Origin: an uncultured Candidatus Saccharibacteria bacterium
Lineage (GTDB): Bacteria; Patescibacteriota; Saccharimonadia; Saccharimonadales; Saccharimonadaceae
Direction: 5' to 3'
DNA: 21,525 bases
Assembly: GCA_938040655.1 (NCBI GenBank)
Contig: CALHZK010000018.1
Coordinates: 1 to 21,525, forward strand
Positions within the stretch are counted from its first letter, which is position 1. The number at the start of each line of letters is the position of its first letter. Positions 11,372-20,928 of the stretch are shown piece by piece. The notes below the pieces were generated by a model. It saw nothing but the letters and a program-made list of their open reading frames with translations. It was not told the origin of the DNA and ran no database searches. The translations under genes were made by a program, and so were the position numbers.

Positions 11372-14209
11372 ATGAGAGGTGATAGCGGTCCATTGATAGT
11401 TGGTTTTGTGGTGACGGTCATCGTCGCGATTGGGGTGACGGTGGTGTTTTTCCAGTATCGTCGGCTTCTTCGAGAGGCGAAGAACTATGAGCGCGGCCTG
11501 AAGATGATTCCGCTGCTCATTCACTTGCCGCCGACGAGTGATGATATCGAGGGCAGCAGCCGCGACCAACGCGATTTGACCGAGGAGGTCTTGTCGCAGG
11601 CCCAGGTGATGTACAATATCATTTCTAGCACCGCGACCAAGGGCTTCAAGAGTAAGATGTATGGTCAGCGGCACATCTCCTTTGAAATCATCTCCCGCGA
11701 GGGGCTGGTGCATTATTACGCAGTCGTACCAATCGTATTGGTCGATGTGATCCGCCAGGCGGTCGCTGCGGCTTACCCATCGGCCCGTCTCGAAGAGATG
11801 AAAGAGACCAATATCTTTAGTAAGATTGGCCGGATTAGCGGTACAATCGGTGGTGAGTTTAGTCTGAAAAAATCCTTTGTGTATCCGATCGCCACGTATC
11901 AAGAGTCTAAGCGTGATGCTTCGCGGGCGCTACTCAATGCGTTGTCGGCGGCGACTAAGGATGATGGGATCGGTGTCCAGTTTTTGCTGCGACCAGCATA
12001 TAACGGCTGGGCCAAGGTGTCAGAGACGCATATCGAAAATATGAAGAAAAGCAATAAGGGCAGCAGTAGCCCTGGGTTTGCTCGAGAGCTGATGGAGGCA
12101 CTATGGAAACCGCCCGAGGCGCCGGACGACAAAAAGAAGGCCGGCCTAGAGGAGAAGCAGCTTAACTCGCTTGAGCAAGCGGAGGCTGATGCGATTGCCG
12201 AGAAAACTCGCTACCCGGCTTACGAGGTGCTGGTGCGGGTGGTTGTCTCGTCGAACACCGCTGCTCGGTCACAGGCGCTGCTGAAGAATATCATCGCTGC
12301 TTTTTCGCTGTTTGATTCGCAACGAAATAACGGCTTCAAGTTTTCGCTGTCGCGCAATATCGAGGAGCTAGTCACCTCGTATATTATGCGCTTTTTCCCA
12401 CAGCAGACGCGGTCGACTATTCTCAACAGTGTAGAGATGGCGACCCTGTTTCATTTGCCGAGTGGTAATGCGATCCCGACTTCTCAAGTCAAGCGCCAGA
12501 TGTCGAAGCAGGTTGATGGCCCGACCGATGTGATGAATGAGGGTATGTTGATCGGCTACAATGAGTTTCGTGGTATCAAAAAGCCGATTCGGATTGGCAC
12601 GAAAGACCGCCGCCGCCATGTGTATATCATCGGTCAGACTGGTGTTGGTAAGTCGGTGCTGCAAGAGAATATGGCCTATCAAGACATGATGGATGGGCGA
12701 GGATTTTGCTTCATTGATCCGCATGGTGATCTGGTGGAGTCGCTGCTCGGTAAGGTGCCAAAAGAGCGGGTCGAGGATGTCATTTATTTCAACCCAGCTG
12801 ATATGACAAACCCAATCGGCATGAATATGTTTGAGTACGATACGCCAGACCAAAAGGACTTTTTGGTGCAAGAGGCGATCAATATGCTCTATAGTCTGTA
12901 CGACCCAGGCCACACGGGTATTGTGGGTCCGCGGCTTGAGCATATCTTTCGTAACTGTGCATTGCTGCTGATGGCAGATCCGGCTGGCGGGACATTCATC
13001 GATGTGCCGAAGTGTCTGATCGATCCAGAATTTGTCAAAAGCAAGCTACGGTATGTGACCGACCCGCAAGTGATAGATTTTTGGACAAAGGAGTTCCCGG
13101 CATCGCAGCGGTCCAATGAGGCTGGTGAAGTCGTCTCGTGGGTGGTGGCCAAATTTGGTCCATTTATCTCTAATGATGCGATGCGCAATATCATCGGTCA
13201 GACGAAATCTGGCTTTAATTTGCGCGATATTATGGATAATAAAAAGATTCTCCTGGTCAACCTATCAAAAGGTAAAATGGGTGAGCTCAACTCCAAGCTG
13301 CTCGGTATTATCTTTGTGATGAAGTTTCAGGCGGCAGCCATGGCCCGGGCTGATATCCCAGAGGATCAGCGAGTTGATTTTTCGCTGTATGTCGATGAGT
13401 TCCAGAATTTCGCAACCGATAGCTTTGAGTCGATCATGTCTGAGGCGCGAAAATATAAACTAAGCCTGATCATGGGGAACCAGTTCATGACTCAGCTGAC
13501 TGATAAAATTCGTGAGGCGATTATCGGTAACGTCGGTACCTTCATTTCTGGTCGTATTGGTATTACTGATGCCGAATTGGTGGTCAAGAAATTCCAGCCG
13601 GTATTTAATGTGGACGATCTGTCAAAGCTGCCGAACTTCCAATCAATTGCCTCAGTGATGATTAATAATGTCCCATCGGCACCATTTAGTATGAACTGGA
13701 TCCCGCCGATGGGTCAGGTGAATACGCAGTTGCGCGATGCCTTGATCAAATTATCATCGACCAAATACGGTAAGCCGCGCGCGGTGGTGGAGAAAGAGAT
13801 TTTCACCCGGCTTGGTCGTGGTGCCCCGGCGGCGGCTCCATCGCCATCGGCTGCTCGGCCATCAGCTGCGAAGTCAGATATTGCGTCGTTCCTTGATGAG
13901 TGGAAGAAGAAGCGGACGCAGCTCGGTGGTAGCTCAGCAATGAAAGAATCAGCTGCTGCGCCACCACAACCAAAAGGGGTAATCTTGCGGCAGCCGCCGG
14001 CAGCGCGCCCACAGCCGCCCACAGACGGCTCGACAATACAGCAGCGGATGCAAGCCGTGCTTGACCAGCCTGTGCCGCCAGCCGGTCAAAAACCGCCCAC
14101 AGCCGAACCACAGTCGCCTCAGCCGGCAACCCCACCGGTACCCAAAAATCGACTCGACCTACATGGTGGTGAGGATGATGCCGGCGAGGTGTCGGTCAAA
14201 CTCCACTGA
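11372..14209 (+). CDS. Membrane-tethered VirD4/TraG/HerA-like secretion or conjugation ATPase
   Basis: A 945-residue protein. One N-terminal transmembrane helix (~7-27) anchors it, followed by a ~300-residue domain with no motif I recognise. A P-loop ATPase domain follows: Walker A GQTGVGKSVL at 421-430, GFCFIDPHGDLVE shortly after, KILLVNLSKGKMGE (~625-640), Walker B region YVDEFQNF at 673-680, and GNQFMTQL plus GRIGITDAELV further on. These match VirD4/TraG/TraD and HerA-type DNA- or substrate-pumping ATPases of type IV secretion. Residues ~815-945 are proline/alanine-rich and disordered, echoing the gene upstream. The SD AGAGG is six bases before ATG. No relaxase or other conjugation gene is in view, so a role in surface secretion or DNA uptake is as plausible as conjugation. 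Confidence 0.88.
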   Translation: MRGDSGPLIVGFVVTVIVAIGVTVVFFQYRRLLREAKNYERGLKMIPLLIHLPPTSDDIEGSSRDQRDLTEEVLSQAQVMYNIISSTATKGFKSKMYGQRHISFEIISREGLVHYYAVVPIVLVDVIRQAVAAAYPSARLEEMKETNIFSKIGRISGTIGGEFSLKKSFVYPIATYQESKRDASRALLNALSAATKDDGIGVQFLLRPAYNGWAKVSETHIENMKKSNKGSSSPGFARELMEALWKPPEAPDDKKKAGLEEKQLNSLEQAEADAIAEKTRYPAYEVLVRVVVSSNTAARSQALLKNIIAAFSLFDSQRNNGFKFSLSRNIEELVTSYIMRFFPQQTRSTILNSVEMATLFHLPSGNAIPTSQVKRQMSKQVDGPTDVMNEGMLIGYNEFRGIKKPIRIGTKDRRRHVYIIGQTGVGKSVLQENMAYQDMMDGRGFCFIDPHGDLVESLLGKVPKERVEDVIYFNPADMTNPIGMNMFEYDTPDQKDFLVQEAINMLYSLYDPGHTGIVGPRLEHIFRNCALLLMADPAGGTFIDVPKCLIDPEFVKSKLRYVTDPQVIDFWTKEFPASQRSNEAGEVVSWVVAKFGPFISNDAMRNIIGQTKSGFNLRDIMDNKKILLVNLSKGKMGELNSKLLGIIFVMKFQAAAMARADIPEDQRVDFSLYVDEFQNFATDSFESIMSEARKYKLSLIMGNQFMTQLTDKIREAIIGNVGTFISGRIGITDAELVVKKFQPVFNVDDLSKLPNFQSIASVMINNVPSAPFSMNWIPPMGQVNTQLRDALIKLSSTKYGKPRAVVEKEIFTRLGRGAPAAAPSPSAARPSAAKSDIASFLDEWKKKRTQLGGSSAMKESAAAPPQPKGVILRQPPAARPQPPTDGSTIQQRMQAVLDQPVPPAGQKPPTAEPQSPQPATPPVPKNRLDLHGGEDDAGEVSVKLH

Positions 14210-14263
14210 TCTACTCGGCTTCAGTTAGGCAAAGGCCGGGTGAAAGCGCACCAGGTTTAGCTA

Positions 14264-14638
14264 TTAATTATCGGGTCGCCGTCGGAGCATGCGGCAGCCT
14301 ACTCGAGCGAATTCGATCACTACACCGACACTCCAGCCCAGTAGGATACAGATAGGTACCTCCGCGCCAGATAGCCGATAGCCGTAATAGCGAGCTACCA
14401 GATAGAGAATCAGGCCGGCCAGAGCGCCAAGTGAGGCAGCCACGATGAGTAGTGGTCGCATAAAGATGCGGGCTACTACCTCCCAGATATATTCACCTGC
14501 CCGGCTGTGGATGATTTTGCTAAAAGCCCGCCGAAGCGGTGGTAGCTGACTTTGCACATACTCTAGGTTTTTACGGTACGACTCCTCGACGATTTGCTTG
14601 GAAGGGAGTGAGGATAGTTGTTGTTTTGGTTGCTGCAT
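14264..14638 (-). CDS. Two-TM membrane protein of unknown function
   Basis: From the chosen start the protein has 124 residues: a polar, partly helical N-terminus (QQPKQQLSSLPSKQIVEESYRKN), then two transmembrane segments (about 62-83 and 92-112), and a basic C-terminus RMLRRRPDN. The start at 14638 is supported by AAGGGG (14649-14644) five bases upstream. An in-frame ATG at 14668 would overlap the preceding gene but has no SD. It follows the DUF11-type gene by 16 bases, so the two are likely co-transcribed and may act together at the membrane. No catalytic motifs. Confidence 0.75.
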   Translation of the reverse strand: MQQPKQQLSSLPSKQIVEESYRKNLEYVQSQLPPLRRAFSKIIHSRAGEYIWEVVARIFMRPLLIVAASLGALAGLILYLVARYYGYRLSGAEVPICILLGWSVGVVIEFARVGCRMLRRRPDN

Positions 14639-14654
14639 AATAACCCCTTGGTCT

Positions 14655-15821
14655 TTATAATGCTCCATTGATGATATCTTTGCGGATGAGCCGGACCTCT
14701 GTATCGAGCTGGCGGCTCCTGAGATAAAGTAGCCCGCTTAGCACGAACAAACAGCCAGTTACCCATGCGCCTGCACTCCGGCTGGTGCTTGGGAGTTGGC
14801 TGATGAACTGCTCAAGCTGCTTGGGCGGTGGGCAAGGGAGAGCCACTGATGACGTCGTCTCTCCAAAATAGTGGATAATGCGACAATCGTACGAATGAGG
14901 GCGGTAGTCGCTGCGCGGCGTGGTTGATAGCTGACTCGCAATCTGAACGACATAACTTCGACTTTGCTGCTCACCCGGCTGGAGGGTAATGTGTTTCCAG
15001 CTTATATATTGGTTTGTCTGGTCAAGTACACCGCCGCCGTAGTCGTAGAGGCTCGCATATTCGAGGGTGTCGGCTAGCGGCACAGTGATGTCTGTTGTGA
15101 GCGGTGTGGTGCCGACATTCTTGATTGTGTGAATAAACTCAAGCCGCTCACCTGGCTGGGCAGTTTGAGTTGGTGTGTGGTGGTTGAGCGATAACACAGT
15201 GCTCTGGCGAGTAATTTCTTTTGCACAGATCGTGTCGCCACAGTCTGGCTTGGCGCCAGCTGGGTAGTCAGCTGTCAGCAGGGCGCCACTATCCTTTGTG
15301 ACGACAAAAGGCCGGCCATGGTTATTTTTACCACGAAATCCATCGAGCGCTCGGCGGCTCTCGCTTCGGTACGATGATAACGGTGTAATATATACTACAT
15401 TTTGCGGCGCGATATCGAGGCGTCGCTCGCCACCATGTGGCCCAACGAGAGGTGTGCGATGCCAAATGAGCCAATGAGTCGGGCTGGTTGAGGAGATTGT
15501 AGTGTTTTCTACACTGTTTAGAGCGCGACAATCGATGCCAGCTCGCCCCAGGACAGTTCGGAAATTATTGTTTTTTATACAATATTCTAGTAGCTGCTGT
15601 TTACCAGGGAATGATTGGTCGGTGATAGCTGCTGCTCGGCCAGCGGTGGGCTCTCCTGGAGGAAAGAAGAGTAGTGTAATCTGCACAACGAACATCAAGC
15701 CGCTGAGAATGAGGCCGATTCGTCGGTGCTTCTCTTCTCGGTGGAGCCAGCGGGCATAGGCGCCTGTTTGGCGAGCAAGTGACGGACTAAATGGTAGATA
15801 TGAAATAATTTTTTTAAACAT
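14655..15821 (-). CDS. Membrane-anchored surface protein with a DUF11-like repeat domain
   Basis: A 388-residue protein from the chosen start. A basic cytoplasmic N-terminus is followed by a transmembrane segment (IGLILSGLMFVVQITLLFF). The ~300-residue extracellular part contains a DUF11/CARDB-like beta-sandwich (tracts LNHHTPTQTAQPGERLEF and TIKNVGTTPLTTDITV, then WKHITLQPGEQQSRSY), typical of surface proteins. Four to six cysteines could form disulfides. A second TM segment (GAWVTGCLFVLSGLLYL) and a charged tail close it. The start is MFKK at 15821, because a candidate extended -10 (15847-15839) lies over the earlier in-frame ATGs. The role is probably cell-surface; the binding partner is unknown. 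Confidence 0.8.
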   Translation of the reverse strand: MFKKIISYLPFSPSLARQTGAYARWLHREEKHRRIGLILSGLMFVVQITLLFFPPGEPTAGRAAAITDQSFPGKQQLLEYCIKNNNFRTVLGRAGIDCRALNSVENTTISSTSPTHWLIWHRTPLVGPHGGERRLDIAPQNVVYITPLSSYRSESRRALDGFRGKNNHGRPFVVTKDSGALLTADYPAGAKPDCGDTICAKEITRQSTVLSLNHHTPTQTAQPGERLEFIHTIKNVGTTPLTTDITVPLADTLEYASLYDYGGGVLDQTNQYISWKHITLQPGEQQSRSYVVQIASQLSTTPRSDYRPHSYDCRIIHYFGETTSSVALPCPPPKQLEQFISQLPSTSRSAGAWVTGCLFVLSGLLYLRSRQLDTEVRLIRKDIINGAL

Positions 15822-15838
15822 AAGCAGAGCCTGCATGT

Positions 15839-15847
15839 AGTGTAGCA
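15839..15847 (-). promoter_or_regulatory. Extended -10 promoter of the DUF11 gene
   Basis: On the minus strand TGCTACACT is an extended -10 (TACACT at 15844-15839). It predicts a start near 15832 and an 11-base leader to the ATG at 15821, and it excludes in-frame ATGs further upstream. Confidence 0.45.
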
Positions 15848-15872
15848 TAAGAAGTATCTTCAGGCTACAGAC

Positions 15873-15901
15873 TTGAGTGAACAATATTTTTGCGGTATAA
15901 T
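15873..15901 (+). promoter_or_regulatory. Promoter of gyrB-gyrA
   Basis: TTGAGT (15873-15878) and TATAAT (15896-15901) are separated by 17 bases. The start near 15908 gives a leader of about 40 bases with AGAGG just before the gyrB ATG. Confidence 0.8.
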
Positions 15902-15947
15902 GGGAGGGTTGTAAATAGCTGAAAATCGGGGAACGATAGAGGAAACT

Positions 15948-17924
15948 ATGGTGAAAAAAACAGACACACAGGCCTATGATGGCTCGCAGATCCAGGTCTT
16001 AGAGGGCCTGGAGCCGGTACGCAAGCGGCCGGGGATGTATATCGGGAGCACCGGCTACGACGGGGTACACCATTTGATCAAAGAAATTGCTGACAACTCA
16101 ATCGATGAGGCGATTGCTGGCTATGCGACAAAGGTTGAGGTTGTCTTATTGGCTGATGGCGGTGTGCAAGTGACTGACAACGGGCGCGGTATTCCGGTTG
16201 ATAAGCACCCCAAAACTGGCCTCAGTACGCTCGAGACAGTGCTGACGGTGCTGCACGCCGGCGGCAAGTTCGGTGGCGGCGGTTACAAGGTGTCATCTGG
16301 TCTACACGGGGTTGGCTCCAGTGTAGTGAACGCACTGTCGACGAAGATGATCGCCGAAGTGGTGCGAGGTGGCGTCCTGTATCGGGTGGCATTTGCGCAA
16401 GGGAGTATCACTGAGCCGCTGAAAAAGGTTGGCAAGACTGACCGGCCGACTGGTACGCGGATTACTTTTTATCCTGATCCGACGATTTTCACTGAGACTG
16501 TCGATTTTGACTACAAATGGGTGGTCAACTATCTGCGGCATCAGGCGTATCTGACTAAAGGAGTGTACACCGCGGTCATCGATGCACGAACTGGCCAGCG
16601 GCAGGCGTTTTATTTCGAGGGTGGTATTCAAAGTTATGTCCGGCACCTCAACATTGGCAAGGATGTCTTGAGCGATACTATCTTTTATGTCGAAAAGCAG
16701 GTTGAAGATTGTATGGTGGAGATCGCCGTGCAGTATAATGATACATTCATCGAGACAGTCAAGCCGTTTGCCAATAATGTCTTGACGCCGGATGGCGGTA
16801 CTCATCTGGTAGGCTTTCGTGCGGCATTGACTCGGGTTATCAACGACTATGCGCGGAAGAATGGCCTGCTCAAAGAAAAAGAAGACAATCTGACTGGCGA
16901 TGATATTCGTGAGGGGCTCACCGCGATTATCTTGGTCAAGCTGCCAGACCCACAGTTTGAGGGTCAGACGAAAAACAAGCTTGGCAACCCAGAAATGCGT
17001 CGCTATGTCGACCAGGTAATGAGTGAGTATTTTGCCTATTATCTAGAGGAGAATCCAGCGATTGCCAAAAAAATTGTAGGTAAGGCAACACTGGCTGCTC
17101 GCGCCCGCAAAGCTGCCCGCGCAGCCCGCGATCACGTCATCCGCAAAGGAGCGCTTGATGGCATGGGTCTGCCAGGAAAGTTGTGGGATTGCTCAAGCAA
17201 AAGCCCGGCTGATAGTGAAATCTACATTGTCGAGGGTAACTCAGCGGCCGGTTCTGCCAAAGAGGGGCGCGATAGCAAAACCCAGGCGATTTTACCTCTC
17301 CGTGGTAAGGTGTTGAATACCGAACGAGCGCGGCTCGATAAAATGTTCGCCAACAAGGAAATCGTGGCGATGATCCAGGCTTTTGGTGTTGGTATCGGCG
17401 ACCAGTTTGATATTAATGGCCTGCGTTATCACAAAATTATCATCATGACCGATGCTGATGTTGACGGTAGTCATATCGCTACCTTGCTGCTGACATTCCT
17501 GTTTCGCTATATGAAAGAGGTGGTTGAGGGTGGCTATGTGTATCTTGCCAAACCACCACTGTATTCGATCAATCGTGGCCAGAAAAAGATTTACGCCTAT
17601 GACGAGAACGAGAAAGACAAGGTGTTGGCAGATCTGATTGCGCACAAGAAAGATCGTGGTGCTGTAGTCGACGATGAGCAGGATGTCACCAAACAAGCGG
17701 GGGTCACTATTTCGCGGTTCAAGGGTCTTGGCGAGATGGATGCCGACCAGCTATGGGAAACGACAATGAATCCGGATAATCGTGTGCTGATCCAAGTCAG
17801 CGTCGATGATGCTGAGCAGGCGGATGCGATTTTTACGCGGTTAATGGGCGATGATGTGAGTTTACGCAAAAACTTTATTCAGAGCTGGGCAAAAAATGCT
17901 AACTTAGAGGATTTGGATATCTAG
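15948..17924 (+). CDS. gyrB: DNA gyrase subunit B
   Basis: The ATPase and Toprim subunit of gyrase, which introduces negative supercoils with GyrA. The 658 residues are of the short type common outside Proteobacteria. The GHKL ATPase domain shows RKRPGMYIGST, EIADNSIDEA (Mg-ligand Asn), DNGRGIP and GLHGVGSSVVNALS. The Toprim domain has EGNSAAGSAKEGRDSKTQAI (catalytic Glu429) and DADVDGSH at 502-509 (metal-binding Asp). The end LEDLDI is typical. The start ATG has AGAGG upstream. The gene is followed by gyrA after one base. Confidence 0.98.
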   Translation: MVKKTDTQAYDGSQIQVLEGLEPVRKRPGMYIGSTGYDGVHHLIKEIADNSIDEAIAGYATKVEVVLLADGGVQVTDNGRGIPVDKHPKTGLSTLETVLTVLHAGGKFGGGGYKVSSGLHGVGSSVVNALSTKMIAEVVRGGVLYRVAFAQGSITEPLKKVGKTDRPTGTRITFYPDPTIFTETVDFDYKWVVNYLRHQAYLTKGVYTAVIDARTGQRQAFYFEGGIQSYVRHLNIGKDVLSDTIFYVEKQVEDCMVEIAVQYNDTFIETVKPFANNVLTPDGGTHLVGFRAALTRVINDYARKNGLLKEKEDNLTGDDIREGLTAIILVKLPDPQFEGQTKNKLGNPEMRRYVDQVMSEYFAYYLEENPAIAKKIVGKATLAARARKAARAARDHVIRKGALDGMGLPGKLWDCSSKSPADSEIYIVEGNSAAGSAKEGRDSKTQAILPLRGKVLNTERARLDKMFANKEIVAMIQAFGVGIGDQFDINGLRYHKIIIMTDADVDGSHIATLLLTFLFRYMKEVVEGGYVYLAKPPLYSINRGQKKIYAYDENEKDKVLADLIAHKKDRGAVVDDEQDVTKQAGVTISRFKGLGEMDADQLWETTMNPDNRVLIQVSVDDAEQADAIFTRLMGDDVSLRKNFIQSWAKNANLEDLDI

Positions 17925-17925
17925 G

Positions 17926-20451
17926 ATGAGTGATCAGAAAAAACAGGCACAACCAACCGATACAGACCAACCAATCGAACTGACGACTGATACTTCGGGG
18001 GTATCGTCAGGGCTAGAGCGTCGCCAGCTCGAGAGTGTCATGCAGGATAATTTCTTTCGCTATTCGATGAGCGTGATCGTTGACCGGGCGCTACCAGATG
18101 TGCGAGATGGCCTGAAACCAGTCCACCGGCGGATTCTTTATTCAATGAATCAGAATGGCAATCGTAGTACCGCCAAATTTGTCAAATCAGCCCGTATCAT
18201 CGGTGATGTGATGGGTAAATATCACCCGCACGGTGACTCGGCGATTTACGACTCGATGGTCCGCTTGGCTCAGGACTGGGTGATGCGCTACCCGCTCGTA
18301 CAAGGGCAGGGAAACTTTGGCTCGATGGATGGCGATCCACCAGCTGCTCACCGCTACACTGAGGCCCGACTTGATAAACCGGCCGAGGAGTTACTGGTCG
18401 ACATTGAGAAAGAAACTGTTGACTTCAAGCCAAACTTCGATGGCTCAGAGCAAGAGCCGATCGTACTCCCAGCAAAGCTGCCAAACTTACTGCTAAATGG
18501 GCAGATCGGTATCGCTGTCGGTATGGCAACAAGCATCCCGACTCACAACCTCGGTGAGTTAGTCGATGCGACGATCGAGCTGATCGATAATCCAGAAGCA
18601 ACGGTCGACGACCTACTTGCCCACGTTAAGGGGCCGGATTTTCCGACCGGTGCTATCGTGTACGGTGGTGCGTCGATGCGCCAGGCCTACGCGACAGGCC
18701 GCGGGAGCGTGACCGTCCGGGCGGTTGCCGAGATCGAAGAAATGAAGAAAAAAGGTCGCCACCGTATTGTGGTGACGGAAATTCCATATGGTGTAAATAA
18801 AGCAACACTTATTGCAAAGATTGGTGAGCTGCACAAAGAGAAAAAGATACAACTGGCTGACCTGCGAGACGAAAGCTCACGTGGGAAAGTGCGGATTGTC
18901 ATTGAGCTCAAGAAAGATGCCTACCCAAAGAAGGTGCTCAACCAACTGTACAAGCTGACAGCCCTGCAGACGAGTTTTAATTACAACATGCTGGCACTGG
19001 TCAATACAATGCAGCCGCGAATTCTGGGATTACAGGAGATTTTGAGCGAGTTTGTCAAGCACCGTCAACTAGTGGTCAGGCGTCGGACAGAGTTTGAGTT
19101 GAAGAAGGCGAAGGCTCGTGCTCATATCCTCGAGGGGTTAAAAATCGCGCTGGATCACATCGATGAAGTTGTCAAACTGATTCGTGGTAGTAAGAATTAC
19201 AACGAAGCTCTACAGGGGTTGATGGAGCGATTTGCGCTCAGCGAGATCCAGGGTAAGGCGATTTTGGCCATGCAGCTACGCAAACTGACTGGTCTTGACC
19301 GGCAAGAGATTGAAGATGAATTACGCCAGCTTCACCAGCTGATTGCCCAGCTTGAGGCTATTTTGGCTGATGAGCAGCAGATTTTCCGGATTATCAAAGA
19401 AGAGCTTCTTGAAATGAAAGAAAAGTACGGTGATGAACGCCGTAGTAAAATTATCAATCACGAGCTCGGCAAATTCTCTGACGAAGAGCTTATTCCAGAG
19501 GAAGAGGCAGTTATCTTACTCACAGGTGAAAATTACATCAAGCGGACATTGCTGAGCGATTACCGCAAACAGAACCGGGGTGGCAAAGGGAAACGCGGCA
19601 TGACAACCAAGGAGGAGGATATCATTGATCAGGTGGTGCCAGCCAGCACTCATGATTACCTCTTATTCTTTACGAACCGTGGTCGGATTTTCCGCCTCAA
19701 GGCCTATGAGGTGCCAGCGGCTGGGTTGAATGCCAAAGGTGTCGCAGCGGTCAACCTCCTGCAGTTGCAACCAGAAGAGAAGATCACCGCGATCATCAAG
19801 CACGAGAAGAATGCTGATGAGGCCGGCTACCTCTTCATGGCGACGAAGCATGGGACGGTGAAGAAGACACCGCTGAGTGATTATGCAAATATTCGGACAA
19901 ATGGGCTGATCGCGATCAAGCTGGACGATGGTGATGAGCTACGTTGGATCAAGAAAACAGACGGGAAGAGTGATGTAATTATATCAACATCTGCCGGTCA
20001 GGCGATTCGATTCAATGAGCAGGATGCTCGGCCGATGGGTCGGGCGGCTCGTGGTGTGCGTGGTGTACGCTTGCGACCGCATGACTGGGTCGTTGGGATG
20101 GATGTCGTGACGAGCGACGATCAGACGCTACTGGTCATTAGCGAAAAAGGGTTTGGTAAGCGCACTCGGGTGACGAACTTTCCAAGTCACAAGCGAGGCG
20201 GTGTCGGCATAAAGGCTGCAGTGGTGACCGCAAAGACCGGGCCTATCATATCGGTGCGAACGATTGATCCGACAATGGAAGAGGCCTTGCTCGTCTCGCA
20301 GAACGGCCAAACTATTCGCTTAAGCTTGAGTGATATCAAGCTGCTAGGCCGGACTACTCAAGGGGTGACAATTATGCGGCTGAGTGATGGCGATGCTGTG
20401 TCGTCAATTGGCCTGATGGCGTGTCAACAGCCGACTACCAAGGAGGAGTAG
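17926..20451 (+). CDS. gyrA: DNA gyrase subunit A
   Basis: The DNA-cleaving and wrapping subunit. The 841 residues include the winged-helix cleavage domain with SVIVDRALPDVRDGLKPVHR, the quinolone-resistance region GKYHPHGDSAIYDSMVRLAQ, and the catalytic Tyr144 in AAHRYTEARL. A coiled-coil tower follows, then the C-terminal beta-pinwheel, whose GyrA box QNRGGKG begins at 549, identifying GyrA rather than ParC. It starts one base after the gyrB stop, so the two are translationally coupled. Residues of the usual resistance region (GDSAIYD) carry the wild-type Ser/Asp-type pattern. Confidence 0.98.
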   Translation: MSDQKKQAQPTDTDQPIELTTDTSGVSSGLERRQLESVMQDNFFRYSMSVIVDRALPDVRDGLKPVHRRILYSMNQNGNRSTAKFVKSARIIGDVMGKYHPHGDSAIYDSMVRLAQDWVMRYPLVQGQGNFGSMDGDPPAAHRYTEARLDKPAEELLVDIEKETVDFKPNFDGSEQEPIVLPAKLPNLLLNGQIGIAVGMATSIPTHNLGELVDATIELIDNPEATVDDLLAHVKGPDFPTGAIVYGGASMRQAYATGRGSVTVRAVAEIEEMKKKGRHRIVVTEIPYGVNKATLIAKIGELHKEKKIQLADLRDESSRGKVRIVIELKKDAYPKKVLNQLYKLTALQTSFNYNMLALVNTMQPRILGLQEILSEFVKHRQLVVRRRTEFELKKAKARAHILEGLKIALDHIDEVVKLIRGSKNYNEALQGLMERFALSEIQGKAILAMQLRKLTGLDRQEIEDELRQLHQLIAQLEAILADEQQIFRIIKEELLEMKEKYGDERRSKIINHELGKFSDEELIPEEEAVILLTGENYIKRTLLSDYRKQNRGGKGKRGMTTKEEDIIDQVVPASTHDYLLFFTNRGRIFRLKAYEVPAAGLNAKGVAAVNLLQLQPEEKITAIIKHEKNADEAGYLFMATKHGTVKKTPLSDYANIRTNGLIAIKLDDGDELRWIKKTDGKSDVIISTSAGQAIRFNEQDARPMGRAARGVRGVRLRPHDWVVGMDVVTSDDQTLLVISEKGFGKRTRVTNFPSHKRGGVGIKAAVVTAKTGPIISVRTIDPTMEEALLVSQNGQTIRLSLSDIKLLGRTTQGVTIMRLSDGDAVSSIGLMACQQPTTKEE

Positions 20452-20454
20452 CTT

Positions 20455-20886
20455 ATGCGGTATCTCATCATTGCGGCGATTGCCTGGTTGGTGGCCCAGA
20501 GTCTTAAGCACCTGGCATGGCTATGTGGCCGCAATCGCCGGGTGTTTGGTGGCCGCCCTCGCTCGCGACTGTTGCTGTCTGGCGGTATGCCAAGTGCGCA
20601 TAGCGCGACAGTGAGCGCCCTGGCGGTCGCCATTGGCTATTTTGACGGTTGGCAGGGTGCGCCGTTTGCGCTGGCAGTGGTTTTTGCGGCAGTGGTGATT
20701 TATGATGCGGTGATGGTCCGATTCTCCTCTGGTCAGCAGGGGGATATGCTGAATCGGCTGATTACTGCGCACTATCCTGATCTACGGCCGATTCGGATTG
20801 CTCATGGGCATACGCCACTTGAGGTGGCCGCCGGGAGTATCGTCGGCGTGGTTGTGGCAGCCGTTGTCATTTTCGCTACAAAATAA
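20455..20886 (+). CDS. Divergent PAP2-family (DUF212) membrane protein
   Basis: A 143-residue membrane protein of the divergent PAP2 family (acid phosphatase/vanadium haloperoxidase-related). The signature SGGMPSAHSATVSALA is at about 42-57 and the second conserved region RIAHGHTPLEVAAG near 117-130. About four hydrophobic segments are visible. The family is related to phosphatidic acid phosphatases, but substrate and activity are not established for this branch. AAGGAGG (20440-20446) overlaps the end of gyrA and sets the start eight bases downstream; only three bases separate the genes, so it is the third gene of the gyr operon. Confidence 0.92.
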   Translation: MRYLIIAAIAWLVAQSLKHLAWLCGRNRRVFGGRPRSRLLLSGGMPSAHSATVSALAVAIGYFDGWQGAPFALAVVFAAVVIYDAVMVRFSSGQQGDMLNRLITAHYPDLRPIRIAHGHTPLEVAAGSIVGVVVAAVVIFATK

Positions 20887-20899
20887 TTGAAAATACCTA

Positions 20900-20928
20900 T
20901 TGACCAGTTGGCAAATATCGGGTAAGAT
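20900..20928 (+). promoter_or_regulatory. rRNA operon promoter
   Basis: TTGACC (20900-20905) and TAAGAT (20923-20928) are separated by 17 bases. The predicted start near 20935 gives an rRNA leader of about 170 bases before the mature 16S end. Confidence 0.7.
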
